Origin: Sphingomonas sp. UNC305MFCol5.2
GTDB taxonomy: Bacteria; Pseudomonadota; Alphaproteobacteria; Sphingomonadales; Sphingomonadaceae
Reading direction: 5' to 3'
Assembly (NCBI RefSeq): GCF_000712135.1
Contig: NZ_JOOE01000004.1
Span: 312,501 to 376,500 of the forward strand
Length of the DNA: 64,000 nt
Shown one piece after another: positions 55,166-63,675 of the stretch. The translations under genes were made by a program, and so were the position numbers. The notes beneath the pieces were generated by a model. It saw nothing but the letters and a program-made list of their open reading frames with translations. It was not told the origin of the DNA and did no database searches. The stretch's first letter is position 1. Each line of letters opens with the position of its first letter.

Positions 55166-56208
55166 CGCCCGTTTCCGCCCGTTTCCTCGAACTGACCGGC
55201 GCCGCGATCCCGATCGTGCAGGCGCCGATGGCGGGAGCGGGCGGCGTCGCGCTGGCGGCGGCGGCGATGCGGGGCGGGGCGTTGGGATCGCTGCCCTGTG
55301 CGATGCTCTCGGCCGAACAGGTGCACGCGCAGGTCGCCGAAGTGCGCGCGGCGGCGAAGGGGCCGCTCAACCTCAATTTCTTCTGCCACGAACTCGACGA
55401 TGCGCTCGACGACGGTGCATGGCGGAGCGCGCTCGCCCCCTTTTATGCGCATGAGGGCGTAGCGCCGCCCGATGGCGCGGGAGCGTTGCGGCGACCGTTC
55501 GACGCGGTGCTCTGCGAAATGGTCGAGGCGGTGCGGCCCGAGATCGTCAGCTTTCATTTCGGGCTTCCGGCACCGACGCTGCTCGCGCGGGTAAAGGCGG
55601 TCGCGAAGGTGTTCGGCAATGCCACGACGGTCGACGAAGCGCGTTTTCTCGAGCGACAGGGTTGCGACGCCGTGATCGCCCAGGGAGGCGAAGCAGGAGG
55701 GCATGCCGGATGGTTCCTCGAAGGGCATCGGCCGATCGGCACGCTGGCGCTGGTGCGGCGAATCGTCCGTGCGGTCGACGTGCCGGTGATCGCCGCGGGC
55801 GGGATCGTCGACGGGGCCGGGATCGCCGCGGTGCTGGCGCTGGGTGCGAGTGCCGCGCAGCTGGGCACTGCCTATCTCGCCACGCCGGAGAGTCTCATCT
55901 CTCCGATGCACCGGGCCTTGCTGGGGGTCGAGGCAGAGACTGTGTTCACCAATCTGTTCACCGGCCGCGAGGCGCGGGGTTTCCGCAACCGGCTGATCGA
56001 CGCGCTCGGGCCGGTCTCGCCGCTGGCGCCGGCCTTTCCGTATGCGGCGGCGGCGCTCGCACCGCTGCGCGCGGCGGCGGAAGCCGAGGGACGGGCGGAC
56101 TATTCGCCGTTATGGGCGGGGCAGAGCGCCGCGCTTGCCCGGGCAATGCCGGCGGAGGATCTGACCCGGCTGCTCGCCGAAGAGGCGCTTGCAGCGCTCG
56201 ACCGATAG
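55162..56208 (+). CDS. Nitronate monooxygenase-family flavoprotein
   Basis: A 348-aa FMN-binding TIM-barrel enzyme of the 2-nitropropane dioxygenase/nitronate monooxygenase family. Typical motifs are IPIVQAPMAGAGG at the N-terminus, the FMN phosphate region AAGGIVDGAGIAAVLALGA, and QGGEAGGHAG with the His used as catalytic base in class I enzymes. GTG start at 55162 overlaps the gloA stop (GTGA), so it is translationally coupled to glyoxalase I. Its place between gloA and gloB suggests a detoxifying role, but its real substrate is unknown; some family members act on other compounds such as enoyl groups. Confidence 0.9.
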   Translation: MTPVSARFLELTGAAIPIVQAPMAGAGGVALAAAAMRGGALGSLPCAMLSAEQVHAQVAEVRAAAKGPLNLNFFCHELDDALDDGAWRSALAPFYAHEGVAPPDGAGALRRPFDAVLCEMVEAVRPEIVSFHFGLPAPTLLARVKAVAKVFGNATTVDEARFLERQGCDAVIAQGGEAGGHAGWFLEGHRPIGTLALVRRIVRAVDVPVIAAGGIVDGAGIAAVLALGASAAQLGTAYLATPESLISPMHRALLGVEAETVFTNLFTGREARGFRNRLIDALGPVSPLAPAFPYAAAALAPLRAAAEAEGRADYSPLWAGQSAALARAMPAEDLTRLLAEEALAALDR

Positions 56209-56252
56209 TCAAAGGCTGGCGCGGAGACCGGCGCGCGCTTACCTTGCGCGGC

Positions 56253-56981
56253 ATGCTCGACATCGTCCGGATTCCCGCGCTCAGCGACAATTACATCTGG
56301 CTCGTCCATGATCCCGCCAGCGGCGAGACGATGGTGGTCGATCCGGCGCAGGCCGAGCCCGTGCTCGCCGAGGCGGAGGCGCGCGGGTGGAAGATCGACG
56401 CGATCTGGAACACGCACTGGCATCCGGACCACACCGGCGGCAATGCCGCGATCAAGGCGGCGACCGGCTGCACCGTGATCGCGCCGGCGGCCGAGGCGGC
56501 GAGGATCCCCACTGCGGACCGACTGGTGAGCGAAGGCGACGAGGTGCGGCTGGGCGATCATGTCGCGCGGGTGATGGAAGTGCCGGCGCATACTGCGGGG
56601 CACATCGCCTATCATTTCGCGGATGATGACGTGGTGTTCGTGGGCGACACCTTGTTCGCGATGGGGTGCGGCCGGCTGTTCGAGGGGACGGCGGCGCAGA
56701 TGTTCGCCAACATGCAGCGTCTGGGCGCATTGCCGGGCGAGACCCGGGTCTATTGCGCGCACGAATATACCCAGTCGAACGGCCGGTACGCGCTGATCGC
56801 CGAGCCGGACAATGCGGCGATCCGGGACCGGATGGACGCAGTCGATCGCGCCCGGGCGGCGGGCGAGGCGACGGTGCCGACAACGATCGCGCTCGAGGCG
56901 GCGACCAACCCGTTCCTTCGCGCGGGCAGCGTCGAAGTTCTCGCCGAGCGGCGCGCGGCCAAGGATGCTTTTCGCGGCTGA
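56253..56981 (+). CDS. gloB: Hydroxyacylglutathione hydrolase (glyoxalase II)
   Basis: Hydrolyses S-lactoylglutathione to D-lactate and glutathione, finishing methylglyoxal removal. The 242-aa metallo-beta-lactamase-fold enzyme has THWHPDHTGG with the metal ligands at 55-60, the AHTAGH and GDTLFAMGCGR motifs, and the C-terminal YCAHEYTQSNGRYA that binds glutathione. Length is standard for bacterial GloB. The start at 56253 lies 44 nt after the nitronate monooxygenase stop; that gap has no strong ribosome site. The lipoprotein pair follows 38 nt later on the same strand. Confidence 0.95.
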   Translation: MLDIVRIPALSDNYIWLVHDPASGETMVVDPAQAEPVLAEAEARGWKIDAIWNTHWHPDHTGGNAAIKAATGCTVIAPAAEAARIPTADRLVSEGDEVRLGDHVARVMEVPAHTAGHIAYHFADDDVVFVGDTLFAMGCGRLFEGTAAQMFANMQRLGALPGETRVYCAHEYTQSNGRYALIAEPDNAAIRDRMDAVDRARAAGEATVPTTIALEAATNPFLRAGSVEVLAERRAAKDAFRG

Positions 56982-57019
56982 AGGGTTTATGCTGCCGGGC
57001 GGGCGTTGAGGAGTGTTCG

Positions 57020-57424
57020 ATGATCCGCGTTGCCGTTCCCGCTCTCCTGCTTCTCGCCGGCTGCACCACCACCGCCGGGACCGAACAGTCGGACGCGCGC
57101 GATCGGGCGCGATTGGACAAGGCGTTGGCGGGCCTGATTCCGGGCGAACAGGTACGGTGCCTGCGCCGCGATCAGTATAACGAGATCCGTACTTTCGAGG
57201 GTACGATCCTCTATGTCGCGGGGCGCAACCGCATCTGGCGCAACGACGTGGTCGGCAGCTGCCCGGGGTTGCGCCGCGGCGACATCGTCATCTCGCGGAG
57301 CTTCGGCAGCCAAGTTTGCGACGGCGACATCATCCAGACACGCGCACCGACCGGCGGGTTCCTGTCGGGAAGCTGTTCGCTGGGCAAGTTCACGCCCTTT
57401 ACGCGCCAGACGGGAGAAAAGTGA
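57020..57424 (+). CDS. Lipoprotein, first of a tandem paralogous pair
   Basis: A 134-aa lipoprotein with lipobox LLLLAGC (Cys near 15). The mature part carries four to five Cys (VRCLRRDQ, GSCPGL, QVCDGD, GSCSLG) and a beta-rich pattern: TILYVAGRNRIWRNDV, then DIVISRSFGSQVC, then FTPFTRQ. The next gene shares this pattern through most of its length, so the two arose by duplication. GAGGAG lies before the ATG. Stop and next start overlap (TGATG). I know no function; location is the outer or inner membrane facing the periplasm. Confidence 0.82.
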   Translation: MIRVAVPALLLLAGCTTTAGTEQSDARDRARLDKALAGLIPGEQVRCLRRDQYNEIRTFEGTILYVAGRNRIWRNDVVGSCPGLRRGDIVISRSFGSQVCDGDIIQTRAPTGGFLSGSCSLGKFTPFTRQTGEK

Positions 57425-57822
57425 TGCGGTTGGCAATCATGCTGGGAGCGCTGGCGCTGGCGGGATGCACTGCCAATGCCGAGATGCAGGCGTCGCAACA
57501 GGCCGAGGCGCAGCGCGACCTCGCCGAGGCGCTGAAGGGGCGCGTGGCGGGGAAGCCCCAGGACTGCATCTCCTCGCCGCAACAGACCAATGGGCCGCAG
57601 ATCATCGATGCGCGGACGATCCTCTATCGCGACGGCAAGCGGGTGTGGCGCAACGACCTCGCCTCGGACTGCCCGTCGCTCGACCAGGATTCGATCATGG
57701 TCGTCGAGCTGCATGGCTCGCAGATCTGCAGGAACGACCTGTTCCGGCCGGTGGACCGCGGGAGCCGGATCCCGGGCCCCTATTGCCGGTTCGGGCAGTT
57801 CACGCCGTATGTGAAGCAATAG
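57424..57822 (+). CDS. Lipoprotein, second of a tandem paralogous pair
   Basis: A 132-aa lipoprotein with lipobox ALALAGC (Cys 15). It repeats the features of its neighbour: ARTILYRDGKRVWRNDL, SDCPSLDQDSIMVVELHGSQIC, and GPYCRFGQFTPYVKQ at the end, with Cys in the same places. It starts on the last base of the previous stop, so translation is coupled. Spacing to the convergent hslU gene is 11 nt. Function unknown; the conserved Cys suggest two disulfides and an oxidising compartment. Confidence 0.82.
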   Translation: MRLAIMLGALALAGCTANAEMQASQQAEAQRDLAEALKGRVAGKPQDCISSPQQTNGPQIIDARTILYRDGKRVWRNDLASDCPSLDQDSIMVVELHGSQICRNDLFRPVDRGSRIPGPYCRFGQFTPYVKQ

Positions 57823-57833
57823 GGTAATCCCCC

Positions 57834-59129
57834 CTACAGTACGTAGCGGCTGAGATCGGTGTTGCGCGCCACCGCCGCCAACTGCTTGTCGACATAGGCC
57901 GCGTCGATCGCGAGCGTGCTGCCGGCGCGGTCCTCGGCGTCGAAGCTGATTTCCTCAAGCAGTTTCTCCATCACCGTCTGCAGCCGGCGCGCGCCGATAT
58001 TCTCGATCTCGCCGTTAACCTCTGCAGCGATTTTCGCGACCGCGCGGATGCCGTCTTCGGTGAAATCGATCTGGACGCCCTCGGTGCCGAGCAGTGCCGC
58101 ATATTGCTGGACGAGGCTCGCCTTGGTGTCCGACAGGATCGCGACGAAATCCTCCTCGGTCAGTGCCTTCAGCTCGACGCGGATCGGCAGGCGGCCCTGG
58201 AGTTCGGGAAGCAGGTCGCTCGGCTTGGCGACGTGGAACGCGCCCGATGCGATGAAGAGGATGTGATCGGTCTTCATCGGGCCGTACTTCGTCGCAACCG
58301 TGGTGCCCTCGATCAGCGGCAGGAGGTCGCGCTGCACGCCTTCGCGGCTGACCGACCCGCCGCGCACGTCCGACACGGCGATCTTGTCGATCTCGTCGAG
58401 GAAGACGATGCCGTTGGCCTCGGCATCGGCGAGCGCCTGGCGGCTGACTTCGTCCTGGTCGAGACGTTTGTCGGCCTCTTCCTCGACGAGCTTGTCCCAT
58501 GCCGCGCGGACATTGAGCTTGCGCCGCTTGAGCGGGGAGCCGCCCGACAGGCCCTTCATCATCTCGCCGAGATTGATCATCTGCGCGCCGGCGCCGGGGA
58601 TGTCGAACGGCATGGCGGCGGCCTGCTCGACTTCGATCTCGATCTCGGTGTTGTCGAGAATGCCGTCGTGGAAGCGCTGCTTGAACGCCTCGCGTGTGGC
58701 GGTCGACGAATCCCTGCCGGTGAGCGCGTCGAGCAGGCGGCCCATCGCCGCCTCCTCGGCCTTGTCCTTGACCGCGGCGCGGCGGCGCTCCTTCTCGAGG
58801 CGGATTGCTTCCTCGACGAGATCGCGGGCGATCTGCTCGACGTCGCGGCCGACATAGCCGACTTCGGTGAATTTGGTCGCCTCGACCTTCACGAACGGCG
58901 CGTCGGCGAGCTTGGCGAGGCGCCGGCTGATCTCGGTCTTGCCGCAGCCGGTGGGCCCGATCATCAGGATGTTCTTGGGCGTGACTTCGTCGCGGAGATC
59001 GGCGCTGAGCTGCTGGCGGCGCCAGCGGTTGCGGAGCGCGACGGCGACGGCCTTCTTGGCATCCTGCTGGCCGATGATGTGCGCGTCGAGGGCGGCGACG
59101 ATCGCCTTGGGCGTGAGATTATCGTTCAT
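57834..59129 (-). CDS. hslU: ATP-dependent protease ATPase subunit HslU
   Basis: AAA+ unfoldase that feeds proteins into HslV. The 431-aa product has Walker A GPTGCGKT at 58-65, the GYVGRD pore motif, Walker B with [11 protein letters not shown], an inserted I domain (about 110-240), and the sensor region near [14 protein letters not shown], and it ends in DLSRYVL, the tail that activates HslV. Length is as usual. Unlike the common hslVU arrangement, hslV is not directly upstream: a LysE-type gene on the opposite strand lies between. It therefore needs its own promoter in the 59130-59452 gap. Confidence 0.97.
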   Translation of the reverse strand: MNDNLTPKAIVAALDAHIIGQQDAKKAVAVALRNRWRRQQLSADLRDEVTPKNILMIGPTGCGKTEISRRLAKLADAPFVKVEATKFTEVGYVGRDVEQIARDLVEEAIRLEKERRRAAVKDKAEEAAMGRLLDALTGRDSSTATREAFKQRFHDGILDNTEIEIEVEQAAAMPFDIPGAGAQMINLGEMMKGLSGGSPLKRRKLNVRAAWDKLVEEEADKRLDQDEVSRQALADAEANGIVFLDEIDKIAVSDVRGGSVSREGVQRDLLPLIEGTTVATKYGPMKTDHILFIASGAFHVAKPSDLLPELQGRLPIRVELKALTEEDFVAILSDTKASLVQQYAALLGTEGVQIDFTEDGIRAVAKIAAEVNGEIENIGARRLQTVMEKLLEEISFDAEDRAGSTLAIDAAYVDKQLAAVARNTDLSRYVL

Positions 59130-59452
59130 GTGGGGATTTGGTTTTCCGTGGTTCGTTGCGCCTTAGATGTGGGGGCGGGGCCGCGGCTTCAAGCGGTGCA
59201 GCGGAACCCGGCGAAGAACGCGGCGTGGCTGGCGAGGATGCGATCGATATCGGCCGGTTGCGGCTCGGGGAGGGGCTTATAGTCAGCCGACCTTGGTTGC
59301 GCGTTGCACTGCAGCGTCTTTACGCGGCCTGCGGATCGTCCTAGCCAGCTTCCGGGCGCGCGTGACTGACGCTGAAGATGGAGATCCATCGGGGAGCCGC
59401 GCCGTCGCAGCGCCGCGCGTCTGGGCATCTCACCGAAACAGGGAGAATGCCG
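59130..59452. other. 323-nt gap between hslU and the LysE-type gene
   Basis: No convincing gene. It must hold the promoters for hslU (leftward) and the exporter (rightward). A minus-strand frame ending at 59189 with a protein-like tail (PLPEPQPADIDRILASHA, then AFFAGFRC) is open but its upstream part looks random, so it may be a remnant. Confidence 0.5.
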
Positions 59453-60085
59453 ATGCCCGATCCGCAAAGTCTGCTCGCCTTCGCATTCGTGGCGCTGGGA
59501 ATGGTCCTGACCCCGGGGCCTAACATGGTCTATCTGATCTCGCGTTCGATCTGCCAGGGGCGCACCGCCGGGCTGATCTCATTGGGCGGCGTTGCGCTGG
59601 GCTTCGTCTTCTACATGCTGTGCGCGGCATTCGGGATCACCGCGCTCGTGCTGGCGGTGCCCTATGCCTATGATGCGATCCGCATCGTCGGCGCGGCCTA
59701 TCTGCTGTGGCTGGCGTGGCAGGCGTTGCGGCCCGGCGGGCGATCGGCCTTCGAGGTCCGCGCATTGCCCGCGGACCCTCCGGGCCGGCTCTTCGCGATG
59801 GGGTTCGTCACCAATCTGCTCAATCCGAAGATCGCGGTGATGTATCTGTCGCTGTTGCCGCAGTTCATCGACCCGGCGCGCGGCAGCGTGCTGGGGCAAT
59901 CGCTCGTGCTGGGCGCGACCCAGATCCTGATCAGCCTGTGCGTCAACGCCGCGATCGCGGTGTCGGCGGCGTCGATCGCGCGTTTCCTCACCCGACGGCC
60001 CGGTTGGGCGACCGTCCAGCGCTGGCTGATGGGAACGGTGCTCGCCGGGCTCGCAGTGCGGATGGCGACAGAGGCGCGGCGCTAG
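59453..60085 (+). CDS. LysE/RhtB-family exporter
   Basis: A 210-aa inner-membrane protein with six hydrophobic helices. The signature [19 protein letters not shown] near the N-terminus is the LysE/RhtB family mark, and [24 protein letters not shown] follows in the middle. Members export amino acids such as lysine, threonine or homoserine lactone. The start at 59453 is six bases after GGGAGA; the ATG at 59447 is too close. The gene lies between hslU and hslV on the opposite strand and its stop overlaps the hslV stop by 4 nt, so it looks inserted into an hslVU operon. Confidence 0.93.
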   Translation: MPDPQSLLAFAFVALGMVLTPGPNMVYLISRSICQGRTAGLISLGGVALGFVFYMLCAAFGITALVLAVPYAYDAIRIVGAAYLLWLAWQALRPGGRSAFEVRALPADPPGRLFAMGFVTNLLNPKIAVMYLSLLPQFIDPARGSVLGQSLVLGATQILISLCVNAAIAVSAASIARFLTRRPGWATVQRWLMGTVLAGLAVRMATEARR

Positions 60086-60636
60086 GTCGCGCTGTCGAGC
60101 GTCTCCACGGTCAGCCGGTCGTTGGTGTAGACGCAGAGCTCGCCCGCGATCTTCATTGCAGCCCGTGCGATCTTCTCGGGGTCGGTTTCGTAGTCGACCA
60201 GCGCACGCGCCGCGGCGAGGGCGAAGTTGCCGCCCGATCCGATCGCGGCAACACCGCCCTCCGGCTCGAGCACGTCGCCATTGCCGGTGACCACGAGAGT
60301 CACGTCCTTGTCGGCGACGATCAGCATCGCTTCGAGGTTGCGGAGATATTTGTCGGTGCGCCAATCCTTGGCGAGCTCGACCGCGGCGCGGAGAAGCTGG
60401 CCCTGGTGGCGTTCGAGCTTGCTCTCCAGCCGTTCGAACAAAGTGAAGGCGTCGGCAGTGGCGCCGGCGAAGCCTGCGATGACCTTGCCGTCGCCCAGCG
60501 GGCGGACCTTTTTCGCGTTGGGCTTCATCACCGTGTTGCCGGCCGAGACCTGCCCGTCGCCCGCGATGACCACCTTGCCCGATTTGCGCACGGAGAGGAT
60601 TGTGGTGCCGTGCCACGCATTGCTGTTTTCGCTCAT
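60082..60636 (-). CDS. hslV: ATP-dependent protease peptidase subunit HslV
   Basis: Threonine peptidase of the HslVU complex. The 184-aa product opens with a short propeptide and [20 protein letters not shown]; after removal of the first ten residues, Thr 11 becomes the catalytic N-terminal nucleophile. [22 protein letters not shown] and [21 protein letters not shown] are typical of the family. The ATG at 60636 is chosen over one 12 codons upstream because this gives the usual propeptide. It converges with and overlaps the LysE-type gene by 4 nt; hslU lies beyond that gene on the same strand. Confidence 0.96.
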   Translation of the reverse strand: MSENSNAWHGTTILSVRKSGKVVIAGDGQVSAGNTVMKPNAKKVRPLGDGKVIAGFAGATADAFTLFERLESKLERHQGQLLRAAVELAKDWRTDKYLRNLEAMLIVADKDVTLVVTGNGDVLEPEGGVAAIGSGGNFALAAARALVDYETDPEKIARAAMKIAGELCVYTNDRLTVETLDSAT

Positions 60637-60737
60637 AGGCGCGGGATATGGGGAGATCGCGTGCTCCCGCAAAGGGGCAACGTTCCCGAAACAAAGCTGT
60701 GGCCTAAGCGGCGTCCAGCGAAATGGGAGTTTCAGGC

Positions 60738-61577
60738 ATGCGGATGTTGTGGCGAGTGATGCTGGCGGTGCTGCTGGTCGCCGGCGGGCCGGCGATGGCG
60801 CAGGCGCCGCTCGAGGTGATGAGCTTCAACATCCGCTACGCCAACGAGAATGACGGCGCCAATGCGTGGAGCAAGCGCCGCGAAGTGACGGCGGCGATGC
60901 TGAAAAAGGCCGCGCCCGACCTGTTCGGGACGCAGGAACTGCTCAAGGTGCAGGGCGATTTCCTCGCCGCGCGGCTGAAGAATTATGCGTGGTTCGGAGT
61001 CGGCCGCCGCGGCGGCGAGGAAGACGAGCATATGGGGATCTTCTATCGGACCGATCGGCTCAGGCTGATCAAATCGGGCGATTTCTGGCTGTCCGAGACC
61101 CCCGAAGTGCCGGGCAGCTCGGCATGGGGGGCGGACCTGCCGCGGCTGGCGACCTGGGGGCTGTTCGAGACGATTGACGGAAAGCGCCGCTTCTATGCCT
61201 TCAACACGCATCTCCCGCATCGCGATCAGGACGAAGGCGCGCGCACCAACGGCGCGGCTCTGGTTCTCAAGCGGATCGAGGCGATGGCGGGCGATCTTCC
61301 CGTGGTGCTGACCGGCGACTTCAACACCACGCCGGGGAGCGAAGCGCACAAGCTGCTCGCGACGCGGCTGACCGATGCCCGCGACAGCGCGCCGCGGAAA
61401 ATAGGGCCGGAGGAGACCTTCCACAATTTCACCGGCAAGGCCGACAAGAGGATCGACTGGATCTTCACGCGCGGCTTCACGGCGAAGCGGGTGACGACGA
61501 TCACCGACCATCAGGGGGTGGTGCAGACGTCGGACCATTTCCCGGTGATGGCCGAGCTGGGGTGGCCGCGGCGCTAG
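60738..61577 (+). CDS. Exported endonuclease/exonuclease/phosphatase family protein
   Basis: A 279-aa protein of the EEP fold with a signal peptide ([19 protein letters not shown]). Catalytic motifs are [12 protein letters not shown] with metal-site Asn, GTQEL with the metal Glu, THLPHRDQ with the catalytic His, [11 protein letters not shown] with Asp and Asn, and [10 protein letters not shown] with the final Asp-His pair, so an active phosphodiesterase is likely. The group includes secreted nucleases and sphingomyelinase- or inositol-phosphatase-like enzymes; which one is unclear. The ATG at 60738 follows GGGAG by eight bases. Divergent from hslV. Confidence 0.9.
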   Translation: MRMLWRVMLAVLLVAGGPAMAQAPLEVMSFNIRYANENDGANAWSKRREVTAAMLKKAAPDLFGTQELLKVQGDFLAARLKNYAWFGVGRRGGEEDEHMGIFYRTDRLRLIKSGDFWLSETPEVPGSSAWGADLPRLATWGLFETIDGKRRFYAFNTHLPHRDQDEGARTNGAALVLKRIEAMAGDLPVVLTGDFNTTPGSEAHKLLATRLTDARDSAPRKIGPEETFHNFTGKADKRIDWIFTRGFTAKRVTTITDHQGVVQTSDHFPVMAELGWPRR

Positions 61578-61651
61578 GTTTTCGGGTTGGGGGGTGTTGT
61601 TTCCCGGCATTTGGTTTCTACGCGGCCGAATGACGCTTTAAGGAACGGCCT

Positions 61652-62878
61652 ATGCACCACGACGACAATCTCACTGCCGACCGGTCGACCTTCGTCAGCC
61701 ATCTCGAATGTTCGATGACCGGCGAGCGCTATGCGGCGGATCAGCTGCACGGGCTTTCGCGGGCGGGGCGGCCGTTGCTGGTGCGCTATGATCTGGAGCG
61801 CGTGAAGGATGCGCTGACTCCGGAGATTCTGGCGGATCGGCCGGCGGACCTGTGGAAATATCGCGAGCTGCTGCCCGTGCGGCATAGCGCGAACATCGTC
61901 AGCCTGGGCGAGTCCGCGACGCCGATCATGCCCCTACTCAGGGAGCCGGGCAACGTCTGGGTCAAGGACGAGGGCCGGCTGCCGACCGGATCGTTCAAGG
62001 CGCGCGGCCTCGTGATGGCGATCGCGATGGCGAAGGAATTGGGCGTCACGACGATCGCGATGCCGACCAACGGCAATGCCGGCGCGGCGGCGGCGGCTTA
62101 TGCCGCGCGGGCGGGGATCGAGGCGGTCATCTTCTGTCCCGACGACACGCCCGAGATCAACGTCCGCGAGATCGCGGCGCAGGGCGCACGGGTATACCGG
62201 GTCAACGGACTGATCGACGATTGCGGCAAACTGGTCGGGGCGGGGAAGGAAAAGCGCGGCTGGTTCGACTTGTCGACGCTCAAGGAGCCGTATCGGATCG
62301 AAGGCAAGAAGACGATGGGGCTCGAGCTCGCCGAGCAGTTCGGCTGGGCGCTTCCCGACGCGATCTTCTACCCAACCGGCGGCGGCACCGGGCTGATCGG
62401 GATGTGGAAGGCATTCGACGAGATGGAGGCTTTGGGCTGGATCGGCAGCAAGCGGCCGCGAATGTACGCGGTGCAGGCCGAGGGGTGCGCGCCGATCGTC
62501 CGCGCATTCGAGGCGGGCGAGCGGCATGCGGTGCGCTGGGAGGACGCGCATACCGTGGCGGCGGGGATCCGGGTGCCGCAGGCGGTGGGCGATTTCCTGA
62601 TCCTCGACGCGGTGCGGGCGAGCGGGGGCAAGGCGCTGGCGGTGAGTGATGCGGCACTGGTCCAGGCTGTCGAGGATGCGGGGAAGAAGGACGGGTTGCT
62701 GCTCTGCCCCGAGGGCGGGGCGACGCTGGCCGCGTATCGCGATGCGCTGGCGGCCGGGCTGGTCGATGCCGAGGAGAAGGTCGTGCTGTTCAATTGCGCG
62801 ACGGGGCTGAAATATCCGCTGGCGGACCGGTCGGCGTTTCTGGACCGGCATGCGCCGGTGGATTGGGACGCGCTTTAA
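61652..62878 (+). CDS. Threonine synthase-like PLP enzyme
   Basis: A 408-aa fold-type II PLP enzyme. The lysine that binds PLP is K116 in LPTGSFKARG; the phosphate loop is GGGTGLIG near residue 245, and TNGNAGAAAAAYAARAG (about 140) binds the substrate. Residues 15-45 keep the outline of the N-terminal domain of class I threonine synthases, but the zinc-type Cys pairs are mostly lost (one Cys at 20). It likely converts phosphohomoserine to threonine, or is a threonine synthase-like deaminase; no homoserine genes are near. AAGGAA precedes the ATG. A large palindrome lies directly after the stop. Confidence 0.88.
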   Translation: MHHDDNLTADRSTFVSHLECSMTGERYAADQLHGLSRAGRPLLVRYDLERVKDALTPEILADRPADLWKYRELLPVRHSANIVSLGESATPIMPLLREPGNVWVKDEGRLPTGSFKARGLVMAIAMAKELGVTTIAMPTNGNAGAAAAAYAARAGIEAVIFCPDDTPEINVREIAAQGARVYRVNGLIDDCGKLVGAGKEKRGWFDLSTLKEPYRIEGKKTMGLELAEQFGWALPDAIFYPTGGGTGLIGMWKAFDEMEALGWIGSKRPRMYAVQAEGCAPIVRAFEAGERHAVRWEDAHTVAAGIRVPQAVGDFLILDAVRASGGKALAVSDAALVQAVEDAGKKDGLLLCPEGGATLAAYRDALAAGLVDAEEKVVLFNCATGLKYPLADRSAFLDRHAPVDWDAL

Positions 62879-62880
62879 AT

Positions 62881-63012
62881 AATCCTCCCCCGCCAGGGGG
62901 AGGTGGCACGCGCAGCATGACGGAGGGGGAGGAAGCACGAAGGCAGGTAAGTGCGTCGCTTACCTCCCCCTCCGTCGCTTTCAGTGACACCTCCCCCTGG
63001 CGGGGGAGGATT
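62881..63012. repeat. Large compound palindrome, copy 2
   Basis: Arms 62881-62932 and 62963-63012 are near reverse complements around a 30-nt spacer; outer parts (AATCCTCCCCCGCCAGGGGG) are perfect. It shares GGAGGTGGCACGCGCAGC and ATGACGGAGGGGG with copy 1 at 54508-54651. It fills the gap between the threonine synthase-like gene and the esterase stop codon. Confidence 0.85.
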
Positions 63013-63017
63013 GCCCG

Positions 63018-63668
63018 TCAGGCCAGAACCCGCTTCACGAACTTGCCGCCGAGCGCGATGCCGTCGGGATCCACCCCGTGGCCCAGCCCAGGCGAGACAT
63101 GGCTTTCGAGGGGGAAGCCGAGGCGCTCCAGCTCGGCGTGGGCGTGGTGGTAGGCACTGAGCGGGACGATGGTGTCGGCGTCGCCGTGGATCAGCAGGAT
63201 CGGCGGCTTGCTGCGCACCTCGGCGGGGTCGAGCGAAGGGCCGGCGATCATTCCCGAATAGCCGATTATGCCGGCGAGCTGGCGCTCGCGGCGGACGCCG
63301 ACATGGAGCGCCATCATCGTGCCCTGGCTGAAGCCGACAAGGACCAGCTTGCTTTCATCCAGGCCGTGTTCGGCGAGCAGGGCGTCGAGATATGCGTCGA
63401 GCACCGGCGCGGCATGGCGGGCGCCGGCAGCAAGCGCGGAACGGCCGAGATCGTGCAATGCCCACCATTGATAGCCGCCGGGCGCGCCGGGGCAGCGCTC
63501 GGGAGCATTGGGGGCGACGAACAGGGCGTCGGGGAGCAGCTGGCGCCAGATCGGCGCGAGCGAGATCAGATCGGCGCCGTTCGAGCCGTAACCGTGGAGG
63601 AGCACGACGAGCTGCTTCGGCGCGCCGCCGGACAAAGGCGCGAGGCTGGGGCCGTGGAGTTGCTGCAT
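63018..63668 (-). CDS. Carboxylesterase/phospholipase-type alpha/beta hydrolase
   Basis: A 216-aa cytoplasmic esterase of the acyl-protein thioesterase/phospholipase-carboxylesterase family (YpfH-like). The oxyanion loop VVLLHGYGSNGADL, nucleophile GFSQG (Ser near residue 117), acid in IHGDADTIVP (about 168) and His in GLGHGVDPDG (about 200) form the full triad. Start at 63668, 7 nt after the stop of the Mth938-domain gene, so the two are probably co-transcribed. Its stop codon is 5 nt from the palindrome. The substrate is a short acyl ester, otherwise unknown. Confidence 0.92.
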   Translation of the reverse strand: MQQLHGPSLAPLSGGAPKQLVVLLHGYGSNGADLISLAPIWRQLLPDALFVAPNAPERCPGAPGGYQWWALHDLGRSALAAGARHAAPVLDAYLDALLAEHGLDESKLVLVGFSQGTMMALHVGVRRERQLAGIIGYSGMIAGPSLDPAEVRSKPPILLIHGDADTIVPLSAYHHAHAELERLGFPLESHVSPGLGHGVDPDGIALGGKFVKRVLA

Positions 63669-63675
63669 GTCTTCT

